This document shows, piece after piece, positions 8,971-18,107 of a DNA stretch of 49,397 nucleotides (its first letter is position 1; each line of letters begins with the position of its first letter). The position numbers were made by a program, and so were the translations under genes. Origin of the DNA: an uncultured Spartobacteria bacterium (GTDB lineage Bacteria > Verrucomicrobiota > Verrucomicrobiia > Chthoniobacterales > Chthoniobacteraceae); the NCBI GenBank assembly GCA_903882875.1, contig CAIRYQ010000083.1:1-49397 (forward strand). Direction: 5' to 3'. The notes under the pieces were generated by a model. It had not been told where the DNA came from, searched no databases, and was given only the letters and a program-made list of their open reading frames with translations.

Positions 8971-11568
8971 ATGAAATTCGCAGCCTCCTCACTTTTCTTC
9001 GCGACCGCATCGCTCGCCAGCGCAGCCATCACGCCGGATGCGCCGCTCACCAGCGAGAAACAGGACGCGGCGGGCGTGGAGTTTTTTGAGAAGTTCATCC
9101 GCCCTGTGCTCGCGCAGAAGTGCTACGACTGCCACTCAAAGCAGGCCGGCAAGCAAAAGGGCGGGCTCTCGCTCGACACGCGCGAGGCCGCGCGGATGGG
9201 CGGCGAATCGGGCCACGCCGTCGTCCCCGGCGAACCGGCGGAGAGCCTGCTGATGAAAGCAATCCGCTACGAGGATTCCGACATGCAGATGCCGCCGAAA
9301 AAGGAGGGCGGCAAACTGCCGGACGACGTGATTGCGAAATTCGAGCAGTGGATCAAAATGGGCGCGCCCGATCCGCGCGAGGGCGAATCGCTCGCGATGA
9401 AGCCCGTCGCGAAGCGCGAATGGGATCCCGTGAAGGCAAAGGAATTCTGGGCGTTCCAGCTCCCGAAGGCGCAGGCCGCGCCCAAGGTGCAGGACAAGTC
9501 GTGGGCGCGCACGGACGTGGATCGTTTCATCCTCGCCGCACTCGATGCGGCAAAAATCAAGCCCGTCGCGGATGCCGACCGCACGACGCTGATCCGGCGC
9601 GTGTATTTCGATCTGATCGGCCTGCCACCGCGGCCTGACGAAGTGGAGGCATTCGTAAAGGACAAGTCACCGAAGGCATTTGAAAAAATCGTGGACTGCC
9701 TGCTCGCGTCGCCGCAGTTCGGCGAACGCTGGGGCCGCCACTGGCTCGATGTCGCGCGCTACGCCGAAAGCTCCGGCAAGGAGCGCAACTTCACCTTCCC
9801 CTCCGCGTGGAAATACCGCGACTACGTGATCGCGTCCTTTAACGAGGACAAGCCCTACGACCAATTCATCCGCGAACAGATCGCCGGCGACCTGCTGCCA
9901 CGTGCGAACGACGAGGAGCGCAACCGCCACCTCATCGCGACGGGCTTCCTCGCGCTCGGACCGAAGGGGCTGAACGAAAAAAACAAGGAGCAGTTCCGCA
10001 TGGACGTGGTGGACGAGCAAATTGACGTGACCACGCGCGCAGTGACCGGCGTGACCGTCGCGTGCGCACGCTGCCACGATCACAAGTTCGATCCCATCGC
10101 ACAGCGCGACTACTACGCGATGGCGGGGATTTTCAAGAGCACCGAGACCTACTTCGGCACCGCCGCCGCAGGTGGAAAGAACCGCAACGGCACGCCGCTG
10201 CTCACGCTCGCCGGTGCGAGCGTGAAGGCAGCCGCGCAGGCAGAGGCCGCGTCGCCCGCTCCGACGGTGGCCACACCAAACGCGGCCGCCACAGACGCAC
10301 GCCTCCAGCAACTCACGGCAAACAAACCTGCGATCGCAGCGCGCCTCGCGAAGATGACTCCCGCGAAAAGGGAACAGGCGCTCGCGCGGCTCGAACAACG
10401 CATCGGCGGAGCAACGACAGGAACGTCAGCCGCCGCGCCAGCACCGGACTCAAAAAAGGTCGCCGCCATTGACGCAAAGGCGGACAAAAAGAAAAAAGGC
10501 AAGGGTTACGCGCCCGCGATCAAGCAGGAAGGCGAACTCTGCATGGGCGTGATGGAAGGCAAACGCACCGACACGCGCATCCTCATCCGCGGTGAAATCG
10601 ATCAGCCGACCGATATGGTGCCGCGCGGCTTTGTGCAGGTGCTCACGAATGGCGACGCGCCGAAAATTTCCGACAGCGAGAGCGGACGCCTCCAGCTCGC
10701 GGGCTGGCTCACCGCGCCGACGAATCCCCTCACCGCCCGCGTCGCCGTGAACCGCATCTGGCTGCACCTCTTCGGCGCGGGCCTCGTGCGCAGCGCGGAC
10801 AATTTCGGCGCGACCGGCGAGAAGCCGAGCCATCCCGAGCTGCTCGACACGCTCGCCGTGCAGTTTGAAAAAGACGGCTGGAGCGTAAAGAAAATGATCC
10901 GCTCGCTCGTGCTAATCCACACCTACCAGCTCTCCAGCGCGCACGATTCGTTCGCGAACGAGACCGACCCGGACAACCGCCTGCTCTGGCACGCCTCGCA
11001 GCGGCGCCTCGACGCAGAGGCCATCCGCGACGCGATGCTTACCGCCAGCGGCCAGCTCGACACCACGCCACCGAACGGCTCCGTCGTCGCCTCCGTCGGC
11101 GACGGCTACATCGGCAAGGGCATCAGTCCGGAGATTTTTTCCAACTTCGAAGGCAGGCGCCGCAGCGTGTATCTTCCCGTCGTGCGCGACTTCGTGCCGG
11201 GCGTGCTGGAGGTGTTCGACTTCGCCGAGCCGAGCCTCGTCGTCGCCTCGCGCGACACCACGAACGTGCCCTCGCAGGCGCTCTTCATGATGAACAACGA
11301 ATTCGTCCGCGAGCAGGCGAACGCGATGGCGAAACGTATCCTCGCGACGAACGCCGATTATCCCACACGGCTGAACTACGCCTACCACCTCGCGCTCGGC
11401 CGCCCTTCGACCGCCGAGGAGCGCAAGCGCGCGGATCAATATCTCATCAACGAGGCAAAGGCGCTCATCCCGCTAAAAAAAGGTGACCAGAATGCCGCCG
11501 CGCAGCTCGCGTGGGCGACCTTCTGCCAGGCGCTCTTCGCCTCGGCGGAGTTCCGCTACGTGAACTGA
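8971..11568 (+). CDS. Planctomycete-type cytochrome C / DUF1549 / DUF1553 secreted protein
   Basis: An 865-residue exported protein (signal peptide about 1-19). In order: a PSCyt1-type cytochrome c domain with a heme motif CYDCH at C51-H55 and a distal Met-rich segment QMPPKK at about 109; DUF1549 (from WARTDVDRFILAAL at about 178 through the YFDLIGLPPRP segment and the WLDVARYAESSG motif); a second heme-like CARCHDH motif near residue 365-371; an Ala/Lys-rich low-complexity linker at about 415-510; and DUF1553 (QLAGWLTAPTNPLTARVAVNRIW near 575 to the end). The architecture is a hallmark of the PVC group. It is usually encoded next to a DUF1501 protein, as here 92 bases downstream. The function is not experimentally settled; a redox or scaffold role in envelope polysaccharide degradation is proposed in the field. 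Confidence 0.95.
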   Translation: MKFAASSLFFATASLASAAITPDAPLTSEKQDAAGVEFFEKFIRPVLAQKCYDCHSKQAGKQKGGLSLDTREAARMGGESGHAVVPGEPAESLLMKAIRYEDSDMQMPPKKEGGKLPDDVIAKFEQWIKMGAPDPREGESLAMKPVAKREWDPVKAKEFWAFQLPKAQAAPKVQDKSWARTDVDRFILAALDAAKIKPVADADRTTLIRRVYFDLIGLPPRPDEVEAFVKDKSPKAFEKIVDCLLASPQFGERWGRHWLDVARYAESSGKERNFTFPSAWKYRDYVIASFNEDKPYDQFIREQIAGDLLPRANDEERNRHLIATGFLALGPKGLNEKNKEQFRMDVVDEQIDVTTRAVTGVTVACARCHDHKFDPIAQRDYYAMAGIFKSTETYFGTAAAGGKNRNGTPLLTLAGASVKAAAQAEAASPAPTVATPNAAATDARLQQLTANKPAIAARLAKMTPAKREQALARLEQRIGGATTGTSAAAPAPDSKKVAAIDAKADKKKKGKGYAPAIKQEGELCMGVMEGKRTDTRILIRGEIDQPTDMVPRGFVQVLTNGDAPKISDSESGRLQLAGWLTAPTNPLTARVAVNRIWLHLFGAGLVRSADNFGATGEKPSHPELLDTLAVQFEKDGWSVKKMIRSLVLIHTYQLSSAHDSFANETDPDNRLLWHASQRRLDAEAIRDAMLTASGQLDTTPPNGSVVASVGDGYIGKGISPEIFSNFEGRRRSVYLPVVRDFVPGVLEVFDFAEPSLVVASRDTTNVPSQALFMMNNEFVREQANAMAKRILATNADYPTRLNYAYHLALGRPSTAEERKRADQYLINEAKALIPLKKGDQNAAAQLAWATFCQALFASAEFRYVN

Positions 11569-11596
11569 CCCGCAATGAAGCTCCTGAAAAGCATTA

Positions 11597-11614
11597 ATGT
11601 TAAATTTTTAACAT
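11597..11614. promoter_or_regulatory. AT-rich palindrome between the DUF1549/1553 and DUF1501 genes
   Basis: ATGTTAA (11597-11603), four bases ATTT, TTAACAT (11608-11614): a perfect 7-bp inverted repeat and an unusual AT island in a GC-rich background. It lies about 100 bases before the DUF1501 start and could be an operator or the AT-rich core of an internal promoter. Confidence 0.35.
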
Positions 11615-11711
11615 ACGGCTCGCAAAAAGATCAGCCCGCCACCTTCCGTCAGCGACTGCTGTGAAAAAGCCCCTTCGTCATCCGTCATTCACCACCAACC
11701 CGCCACTCGTC

Positions 11712-13100
11712 ATGAACAACGCCCCACACCAATGCAACGCCGTGATGCCCATGCCGCTCACGCGCCGTGATCTCCTCAAGACCGTCTCCGCCGGCTTCGG
11801 CTGGCTCGCCTTCCAGGGACTCGCGGGCCACTCGAACGCCGCCGCATCCGCCGCCACGCTCGCCGTGCGCGCGCCGCATTTCCCGGCCAAGGCGAAGCGC
11901 GTGATTTTCCTCTGCATGCAGGGCGGGCCGTCACATCTGGACACGTTCGACTACAAGCCCGCGCTCAAGACCGACGATGGCAAGTCCGGTGAAAAAGGCC
12001 GCCTGTTTGCATCGCCGTTCGACTGGTCGCAGCACGGCCAGAGCGGGCTGTGGATTTCGTCCGCATTTCCAAACATCGCGCAGCACGCGGACGACCTCTG
12101 CCTCCTCCGCGGCATGACTACCGACATCCCGAACCACCCGCAGGCCTTCGTGCAACTGCACACCGGCAGCACGCAGTTCGTGCGTCCCTCGCTCGGCGCG
12201 TGGACGCTCTACGGCCTTGGTTCGCAGAATGAAAACCTGCCCGGCTTCGTGACGATCAGCCCGCCAATCCAGTTCGGCTCGCAAAATTATGGCAGCGCAT
12301 TTCTCCCAGCGGTCTATCAGGGCACGCGCATCGGCGCGCAGCGTGAGGAAGGCAGCACCGCGGCGGTGACCGACATCCACAACCCCGACCTGCCCGTCGA
12401 CCTCCAGCGCAAGCAGATCGATCTCGTGCAGGCGATGAATCGCGACATGCTCACGCGGGGTGCGAACGCGGAAATCGAGGGCGTGATTCAGAGCTACGAA
12501 CTCGCGTTCAAAATGCAGAGCGAGCTCCCACGCGTGCTCGACACGAAAGGCGAGAGCAAGGCCACGCTCGACATGTACGGCATCGGCGGTGGCACGACCG
12601 ATTCCTTCGGCAAGCAGTGCCTCATGGCGCGTCGGCTCTCCGAAGCAGGTGTGCGATTTGTGGAAGTCGGCCACGGCGGATGGGATCATCACAACAACCT
12701 CAAGTCGCGCCTCAGCGCCGGTGCCGCACAGACGGATAAGCCGATCGCCGGACTGCTCGCCGATCTCAAACAGCGCGGACTGCTGAAGGACACGCTCGTG
12801 ATCTGGGGCGGCGAATTCGGACGCACGCCCGGCAATGGCAAGCCCGACGGCCGCGGTCACAACGCAAAAGGCTACACGATGTGGATGGCCGGCGGCGGCG
12901 TGCGCGGAGGCTTCAGCTTCGGCGCGACGGACGATCACGGCGGAAGAGCCGTGCAAGACGTAACGCACGTCCACGACCTCCACGCCACCGTGCTCGCGCT
13001 CCTCGGCCTCGAACACGAGAAGCTCACGTATCACTACGCCGGCCGCAATTTCCGCCTCACGGACGTGTACGGGAAAGTCGCGAAGCCGATCATCGCGTAA
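11712..13100 (+). CDS. Tat-exported DUF1501 family protein (sulfatase-fold)
   Basis: About 462 residues from the ATG at 11712. An in-frame GTG at 11661 would add 17 residues that look unlike a signal, while an ATG at 11751 would still keep the Tat signal. The twin-arginine motif TRRDLLK is followed by a hydrophobic segment (GFGWLAFQGLAG). The DUF1501 domain belongs to the alkaline-phosphatase/sulfatase superfamily: FLCMQGGPSHLDTFDYKP near the N-terminus, QAFVQLHTGS, GVRFVEVGHGGWDHHNN, and VIWGGEFGRTPGN with GRGHNAKGYTMWMAGGGVRGG. It lacks the Cys/Ser formylglycine site of true sulfatases. It pairs with the upstream cytochrome/DUF1549/DUF1553 gene as is usual in PVC genomes, so both probably work together in the cell envelope. 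Confidence 0.93.
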   Translation: MNNAPHQCNAVMPMPLTRRDLLKTVSAGFGWLAFQGLAGHSNAAASAATLAVRAPHFPAKAKRVIFLCMQGGPSHLDTFDYKPALKTDDGKSGEKGRLFASPFDWSQHGQSGLWISSAFPNIAQHADDLCLLRGMTTDIPNHPQAFVQLHTGSTQFVRPSLGAWTLYGLGSQNENLPGFVTISPPIQFGSQNYGSAFLPAVYQGTRIGAQREEGSTAAVTDIHNPDLPVDLQRKQIDLVQAMNRDMLTRGANAEIEGVIQSYELAFKMQSELPRVLDTKGESKATLDMYGIGGGTTDSFGKQCLMARRLSEAGVRFVEVGHGGWDHHNNLKSRLSAGAAQTDKPIAGLLADLKQRGLLKDTLVIWGGEFGRTPGNGKPDGRGHNAKGYTMWMAGGGVRGGFSFGATDDHGGRAVQDVTHVHDLHATVLALLGLEHEKLTYHYAGRNFRLTDVYGKVAKPIIA

Positions 13101-13223
13101 GCCGGGAGCGGCGGTTTCCAATTCGCCAGCACACAGCCTCCGCATGAGCCAATGCGGGGCGGAGGATCGTGCGCCGGAAAATTTCCCGGATAAAATTCGG
13201 GCAGTTTCCGTCTGTTCGGGCCA

Positions 13224-13664
13224 ATGCCAATTCGCGGCCATTTTCGCCAGCCCACACGAACGACGCCAGCCGAAGCCAGCGATCCGAAGGCGAAGCCAGC
13301 GAAACAGCCGCACATCCTCGTGGTGGATGATGTCCAGGCGATCGTCGAGGTTGTCTGCGAATTCCTCGTGAGCGATGGCTTCACTGTCGAGTCCACCACG
13401 AAGGCCACCGAGGCGCTCGCGTGGCTGACGGAAAGGCCGGATGCCTTCGCCGCGATCGTGTCGGATCTCGACATGCCGTACATGTCCGGAACCGTCCTGC
13501 TCGTGAAGGCGCGTCAGTCAGGTTTCAAGGGCAACATCGTCATTCACTCCGACAGCCTGTCCGATGCGGACGGTGGAGAATTGCAACTGCTTGCCGACGC
13601 CGTGGTCGAGAAGCCATTCGCAACACGCACCCTCGCTGCGACGTTGCGAAGGCTTCTAAAATGA
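13224..13664 (+). CDS. Stand-alone response regulator receiver protein
   Basis: A 146-residue protein with a ~28-residue basic/proline-rich lead followed by one receiver domain and no output domain. Acidic pocket D35-D36, phosphoacceptor D81 in VSDLDMP, switch Ser in the IHSDS segment (~109) and conserved Lys K130 in VEKPF are all present, so it should be phosphorylatable. Without a DNA-binding or enzymatic output it would act as a phosphate sink, phosphorelay intermediate or protein-protein switch. No histidine kinase is adjacent. It ends 29 bases from the convergently transcribed MBL hydrolase. Two further receiver-only proteins occur at 32.8-33.3 kb and 36.5-36.9 kb, but this one is less similar to them than they are to each other. 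Confidence 0.88.
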   Translation: MPIRGHFRQPTRTTPAEASDPKAKPAKQPHILVVDDVQAIVEVVCEFLVSDGFTVESTTKATEALAWLTERPDAFAAIVSDLDMPYMSGTVLLVKARQSGFKGNIVIHSDSLSDADGGELQLLADAVVEKPFATRTLAATLRRLLK

Positions 13665-13693
13665 CGCGGCCAGTCGGACTCCTTTGAAGCCGC

Positions 13694-14776
13694 CTACTTT
13701 TTTCGCGTCTCGAAAACTTGTGTGTGGCTGCGCGACGGCACGCTCATCGTGTAGGAATCGCCCACCGCACTGACGCTGCACTTGATGTAGTGCGCCTCGC
13801 ATTTTTCCGCGAGGTCGCCGTGGTTTGCGATGAGTTCCTTCACGGTGTTGTTCTCACTGTCGGCGCGGACATTTTCGTGGAGCTGGTACACGGCGCTGAC
13901 GCTCGGCGTGGCCTTGAGCGAATCGAATGCGGTCCTGCTCGTGCCTTTGCGCGGGCCGTTGTTCATCACCGCGACCGTCGGAGCGATGCTGCGAATGAGG
14001 ATCGGGTTGTTGCTCACGTCGAGGCCGTGGTGGTTCACCTGGTAGATGTCAACGGTGCCGACGAGATTGTTCGGGCAGACGAGCTGTTCCTCCATGTTCC
14101 AGGTAAGATCGCCGCCGTCGAAAAACCGGAACGAGCCGAATTCGAGCAGCAGCACGACGCTGTTTGCGTTGTCGGAAGTGTCCTTCGGCTTCTGCTCAAC
14201 GGTGCCGCAGAGCGGATTCGCGGACGGCTGCGCCGCGACGGGCGCGATGAATTTCTGATTCGCGCCGAGGCAGCGGAGCGAGATTTTCGTGCCGCCATTC
14301 GCAGGCTGCTTCAGCAAAATCGAATCACCGGCGGCGATGCTCACGCGCTTCTCCACTTTTGCATCCCGATACGGCTGGCTGAGGACGGCCCACAGCTTGT
14401 CCGTGCCGCCCGCGTCGGGATTGTTCTCAGTGATGCCCTTGTCGTGCAGCGTGCCGATCGGCATCAGCGCCGCGAGATCCGCAAGCCCGCCGAAGTGATC
14501 CACATGGAAGTGCGTGATGATGACGTGATCGATGCGCTTCAGCCCGGCGACCTGGGTGGCGATCTTGTGGATGCGCGCGGAGTCGCGCTCTCCCGGATTG
14601 CCAGTGTCCACGAGCACGGATTCGCCCTCCGGCGTGACGATGAGCGTCGAGCCGCCGCCCTCGGAATCAATCCAGTAAATGTCGAGAGTGCCGCTAGCTT
14701 TTTCAGCAGCACGGACGGGTGAGAAAAACGCGAGCAGCGCGAAGAGGACGGCAAGTTTTGGGAGGAATGTTTTCAT
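13694..14776 (-). CDS. Secreted MBL-fold metallohydrolase (ComEC C-domain-like)
   Basis: The start at 14776 (360 residues) opens a signal peptide ([23 protein letters not shown]) that the longer frame would bury. The metallo-beta-lactamase motif HFHVDH in [13 protein letters not shown] is intact, preceded by [19 protein letters not shown] and followed by the distal segment [13 protein letters not shown] with its His pair. Members like this resemble the C-terminal domain of ComEC/Rec2 and are often annotated as secreted hydrolases or nucleases; the substrate is unknown. It is followed on the minus strand by no gene (convergent with a receiver gene). The spermidine-synthase-like gene upstream on the same strand starts at 15593 and ends 64 bases before this start, so the two may form a unit. 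Confidence 0.88.
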   Translation of the reverse strand: MKTFLPKLAVLFALLAFFSPVRAAEKASGTLDIYWIDSEGGGSTLIVTPEGESVLVDTGNPGERDSARIHKIATQVAGLKRIDHVIITHFHVDHFGGLADLAALMPIGTLHDKGITENNPDAGGTDKLWAVLSQPYRDAKVEKRVSIAAGDSILLKQPANGGTKISLRCLGANQKFIAPVAAQPSANPLCGTVEQKPKDTSDNANSVVLLLEFGSFRFFDGGDLTWNMEEQLVCPNNLVGTVDIYQVNHHGLDVSNNPILIRSIAPTVAVMNNGPRKGTSRTAFDSLKATPSVSAVYQLHENVRADSENNTVKELIANHGDLAEKCEAHYIKCSVSAVGDSYTMSVPSRSHTQVFETRKK

Positions 14777-14840
14777 GATTCGGAATTCGGGGATTCGTAC
14801 GGAGGATGACGGCGGCGGCGGCATTCCAGTCAAACAAACT

Positions 14841-15593
14841 TCACCGTCGGCGAGGAAGATTGCGCCACGGCTTCACATGCACCTTCGGCACGATCACCCT
14901 GTCTTCTGCAGGCACGATCGGCGCGACTTCCGCGACGTAGATCATGTGCGCGGCGCGCTTCGCGTGTTCGTGTGCCTTCGCGGGATACGACGATGCCTTG
15001 AAGCCATTCCGCTGGAGGCTCTGCACGAAACCGGGCTCCGGGCAGGCGGACCAGAATGCGACCTCGCCCTCCGGCCTCAGCGAGCGAGCGATGAGGCCGA
15101 AGCCGCGGCTGCCGTAGATGCGCGAGTTTTTTTTCTGCACGAACGACGTCGGGCCGTTGTCCACGTCGAGGAGGATCGCGTCGTAGCTCGGCTTTGGCGC
15201 CTGGAGCAGCACATCGAAGACATCGCGCGTGATGACTTTCACACGCGGATCATCGAGCAGCGCGCCGTTCACATTGCCGAGAAATTCGCGGTTCCACTTT
15301 TCGACTTCGGGGATCAGTTCCGCGACGTGGACGGTCGCGTCGGCGCCGACGATTTCGAGCACGCGCTGGAGGCTGTAGCCGAGGCCGAGGCCGCCGATGA
15401 GCACGCTTGCGTTTGCGCGTCCGCGCAGTCTGCGACACGGCAGCTCGGCGAGCATCAGCTCGGAAATCGTCGCCGTCGTGCTCATGAGCTGGCGACCGTC
15501 GAGCTTCAGGAAATGTTCGCCGTCATGCTCGTGCAGTGTGAGCCGCGATCCGTCTGGCGTGCGGATCTCGGCGAGGGTGCGGAAAGGTTTCAA
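14841..15593 (-). CDS. Spermidine synthase-like methyltransferase-fold protein
   Basis: A 250-residue Rossmann protein of the spermidine synthase superfamily. The nucleotide-binding loop [13 protein letters not shown] is near residue 64-76, an acidic strand end [11 protein letters not shown] at about 92-102, and the [15 protein letters not shown] segment at about 137-151 occupies the place of the aminopropyltransferase active-site loop. The classical gatekeeper residues for putrescine are not obvious, so this is more likely a SAM- or dcSAM-dependent enzyme of unknown acceptor than a bona fide SpeE. No speD or polyamine gene is nearby. It sits just upstream of, and on the same strand as, a secreted MBL hydrolase. 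Confidence 0.75.
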   Translation of the reverse strand: MKPFRTLAEIRTPDGSRLTLHEHDGEHFLKLDGRQLMSTTATISELMLAELPCRRLRGRANASVLIGGLGLGYSLQRVLEIVGADATVHVAELIPEVEKWNREFLGNVNGALLDDPRVKVITRDVFDVLLQAPKPSYDAILLDVDNGPTSFVQKKNSRIYGSRGFGLIARSLRPEGEVAFWSACPEPGFVQSLQRNGFKASSYPAKAHEHAKRAAHMIYVAEVAPIVPAEDRVIVPKVHVKPWRNLPRRR

Positions 15594-15682
15594 TGGTGTG
15601 CGGCGGATGAAGTGCGCGGGAGAGATAGTCGCACACGCAGGAATGGCACGCGAATAAACGGGCGGACAAATCCGCGCCGGAT

Positions 15683-15711
15683 TTGCATCGCACGATCGTG
15701 CGCGCTAGCCT
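15683..15711 (+). promoter_or_regulatory. Predicted short-leader promoter of the DUF922 gene
   Basis: TTGCAT at 15683-15688, 17-base spacer, TAGCCT at 15706-15711, then 8 bases to the ATG at 15720. The spacer contains the palindrome GCACGATCGTGC. Confidence 0.5.
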
Positions 15712-15719
15712 CCGCGCCC

Positions 15720-16322
15720 ATGAGGATTCCCGTGCTCGCCGTCATTTTCCTGTGTCTCGCCTGCGTGCCGTCGCCGTGCGAGCCGCTGCCGCAGGAGGGC
15801 TTCCGCGTGGCGGAGCAGGCAAAGCCCTACGACCTCACCGGACAGTCCGTGCAACAGCTCATCGCGCAAATGAAGGAGACGGGGCCGCTGGGGAAGGACG
15901 GCAAGCGGTACTTCGGCAAGACGGACTGGCTCATCCACTGGCGCTACCACTACGAGACGAGAGACGGCGCTGTGATCCTCACGCGCGTGTCGGTCACCGT
16001 GGATGCCACGACCATCATGCCCCGGAGGCAGCCGCCGACGGACGGCGTCGATCGCATGGCGGCGGAATGGGCGCGGTTCTGCGCGGCGCTCACAGTCCAC
16101 GAGCGGGGCCACGCGGAAAATCCGGAGCGCCACGGGAGGGATCTCTATGCGGTGTTGCACGGGCATGGGCCGTTTGCGGGCGTGCAGGAGCTGGAGACAT
16201 TCATAAAAACGCAGGGGGACAAGAGCGTCGCCGACGCCAACGCCGAGGACATCGAATACGACAAGCGGACGGGACACGGTGCAACGCAGGGTGCGACGTT
16301 GCGCGAGCCGGGCTCGAATTGA
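15720..16322 (+). CDS. Secreted DUF922 predicted zinc protease
   Basis: The frame is open for 1 kb upstream, but that part is antisense to other genes. The true start is the ATG at 15720 (200 residues), which opens a signal peptide (MRIPVLAVIFLCLACVPSPCEP; Cys15/Cys20 leave a lipoprotein reading possible). The DUF922 family is predicted to be a secreted Zn-dependent protease; here the HExxH motif is HERGH in ALTVHERGHAEN, about residue 125-129, with the preceding WARFCAALTVHE helix typical of the family. The substrate is unknown. The promoter TTGCAT-17-TAGCCT ends 8 bases from the ATG. Confidence 0.82.
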   Translation: MRIPVLAVIFLCLACVPSPCEPLPQEGFRVAEQAKPYDLTGQSVQQLIAQMKETGPLGKDGKRYFGKTDWLIHWRYHYETRDGAVILTRVSVTVDATTIMPRRQPPTDGVDRMAAEWARFCAALTVHERGHAENPERHGRDLYAVLHGHGPFAGVQELETFIKTQGDKSVADANAEDIEYDKRTGHGATQGATLREPGSN

Positions 16323-16378
16323 CGAATGGCGTGGCACCCGCGCCAGATCGCAACTTTCACCCTCCGTCATTCACCCCG

Positions 16379-17950
16379 CTAGTCTGCACCCGCCTGCTTC
16401 TTCTTGCCCGCCTTTCCTGATGCGGCTTCGTCGAGTTTCCTTTTTAGTTCAGCGAGCGCGCCGGATTCCTGCTCCTTCAGCCAACTCTCGTAGCCCTTCG
16501 CGCGACCGCCGACGTATTTCAGCGACTCGAAGTCGTCACCCTTTCCGAGCGCGCGCGGGTCGCCGTCTTCCTTGAGCAGGCGCATCATCGTGTAGCGCAT
16601 CTCGTCGAGCGTCGGCGCGAATACGAGGTCGGCGGCGAGATTGTTCACACACTCGGGATCGCGCTTGAGATCGTACAGTTCGTCCGCGGGACGCTTGCCG
16701 AAGCAGAGTTCGAAAAAATGTCCGCCAAGCATTTTCACAACTTCCTTCGATGGGCCAGGGTCGCAGTTGCCGAAGTCCGTCTCGGGATTTCCGACGGGCC
16801 ATCGCTCGGGGTGGAAATTGTGGACGTAGAGAAAATCGCGCGTGCGCAGGCAGCGCACGGGATAGCCCATGTCGTTCGGGCGGCCGATGTCGTGGCGCTC
16901 CTTGCCGGCAAGCATGGTGTCGCGGTTTTCGATCCAGCCGGATTTTTCCGAGCGCAAAATGTTCGCGAGACTTTTCCCGGTCATCTGCTCGTGCGGCTTC
17001 AGGCCGGCAAGTTCCATGTAGGTCGGCGCGAGGTCGCGCACGTTCACGAAGTCCTCGACGACGCGGCCGGGCTTAATCACATGCGGCCAGCGCATCGCGA
17101 GCGGGAGATGGAATGCGTCCTCGTGAATCTGTCCCTTCACGTACGGGAACGGCATCCCGTGATCGGACGTGACGACGACGAGCGTGTTGTCGAGCACGCC
17201 CGCGTCTTCGAGCAGCTTTAGCGCGCGGCCGATCTGCGCGTCGCCCCACTCGACCTCGACAGAGTAGTCGAGCAGATCGCGCCGCACGATTTCCGTGTCG
17301 GGCAAAAATTTCGGCACGACGACATCTTCAAGTTTCTTCCCGAGACGCACGCCGGAATTCCACTCGTAAGGCCGGTGCGGCTCGTGAAAGCCCATCCAGA
17401 AACAGAACGGCTTCGCCTTGTCGCGCAGTGTCAGAAATTCACCGAAGTTGCCGGGGTAATCATTCTTCGCGATGCCCGATGCGATGGGCTCCAGCGTGAG
17501 CTTGTCGAATGACGGCCCTGCGGGATTGCGCGTGCGCTTGGCTAGTGTCTTGAAGTCGCCCGGCCCCCAGCCCTTGCCCGTGAGTCCGACGACGTAGCCG
17601 CTTTTTTCGAGCAGGTCAGGATACGTCTCGAAGTTCGGCGGGAAATAGCCGCCGTGCGACACCGCCTCGTGGAGTTGCCATGTGTTGCGCCCCGTGAGGA
17701 TGCTCGCGCGGCAAGGGCTGCACTTCGGGTTCGATGTGAACGCGTGCGTGAAGTTCACACCCTCGCGCGCGACGCGGTCGAAGTTCGGCGTCTTGATCCA
17801 GGTGCAACCGTTCACGCCCGCGTGCGTGTAGCCATTCCAGTCGTCGAAGATGATGAAGAGGATGTTGGGCCGCGCGGGTTTTTCATCGGCGAACGCCGTA
17901 CAAAACGCGACATATACGAACGCGAGAAATGCGAGAGAAGATTTCTTCAT
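16379..17950 (-). CDS. Secreted sulfatase (arylsulfatase/heparan N-sulfatase type)
   Basis: A 523-residue sulfatase, start placed at 17950 where a signal peptide begins (cleavage near TAFA, residue 21). ARPNILFIIFDDWNG gives the metal-binding DD, and the formylglycine motif CxPxR is C77-S-P79-C-R81, needing conversion by an FGE or anSME enzyme not encoded here. VVTSDHGMPF supplies the distal metal ligands, and the C-terminus has the ELYDLKRDPECVNNLAAD segment. Overall it resembles N-sulphoglucosamine sulphohydrolases, consistent with breakdown of sulfated glycans, a speciality of this phylum. It is transcribed divergently from a sugar epimerase gene 157 bases away, which suggests shared regulation in glycan use. 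Confidence 0.94.
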   Translation of the reverse strand: MKKSSLAFLAFVYVAFCTAFADEKPARPNILFIIFDDWNGYTHAGVNGCTWIKTPNFDRVAREGVNFTHAFTSNPKCSPCRASILTGRNTWQLHEAVSHGGYFPPNFETYPDLLEKSGYVVGLTGKGWGPGDFKTLAKRTRNPAGPSFDKLTLEPIASGIAKNDYPGNFGEFLTLRDKAKPFCFWMGFHEPHRPYEWNSGVRLGKKLEDVVVPKFLPDTEIVRRDLLDYSVEVEWGDAQIGRALKLLEDAGVLDNTLVVVTSDHGMPFPYVKGQIHEDAFHLPLAMRWPHVIKPGRVVEDFVNVRDLAPTYMELAGLKPHEQMTGKSLANILRSEKSGWIENRDTMLAGKERHDIGRPNDMGYPVRCLRTRDFLYVHNFHPERWPVGNPETDFGNCDPGPSKEVVKMLGGHFFELCFGKRPADELYDLKRDPECVNNLAADLVFAPTLDEMRYTMMRLLKEDGDPRALGKGDDFESLKYVGGRAKGYESWLKEQESGALAELKRKLDEAASGKAGKKKQAGAD

Positions 17951-18107
17951 GGCGATGGGGAATAGCCGAATGGTGTGAAAATAGCCCGGTGATTTGCAGC
18001 AGCATCGTTGGTGCTCCGGGGCGTCTCCTGCTTGACTCGCTTGCTTCCGAAGGCGCAAATGCCCGCCCCTTTTCACAACTCGAAAACCAACCAACCCCAC
18101 ACCCACC

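Noticed and set aside
13665-13693. GCGGC...GCCGC hairpin followed by a T-run between the receiver and MBL genes
   Set aside because: Only a 5-bp stem with an 18-base loop; the T-run is also the coding end of the MBL gene. Too weak to call a terminator.
14679-15719. Upstream part of the 547-codon frame leading into the DUF922 gene
   Set aside because: It is antisense to the spermidine-synthase-like and MBL genes; the real start is the ATG at 15720 with its signal peptide.
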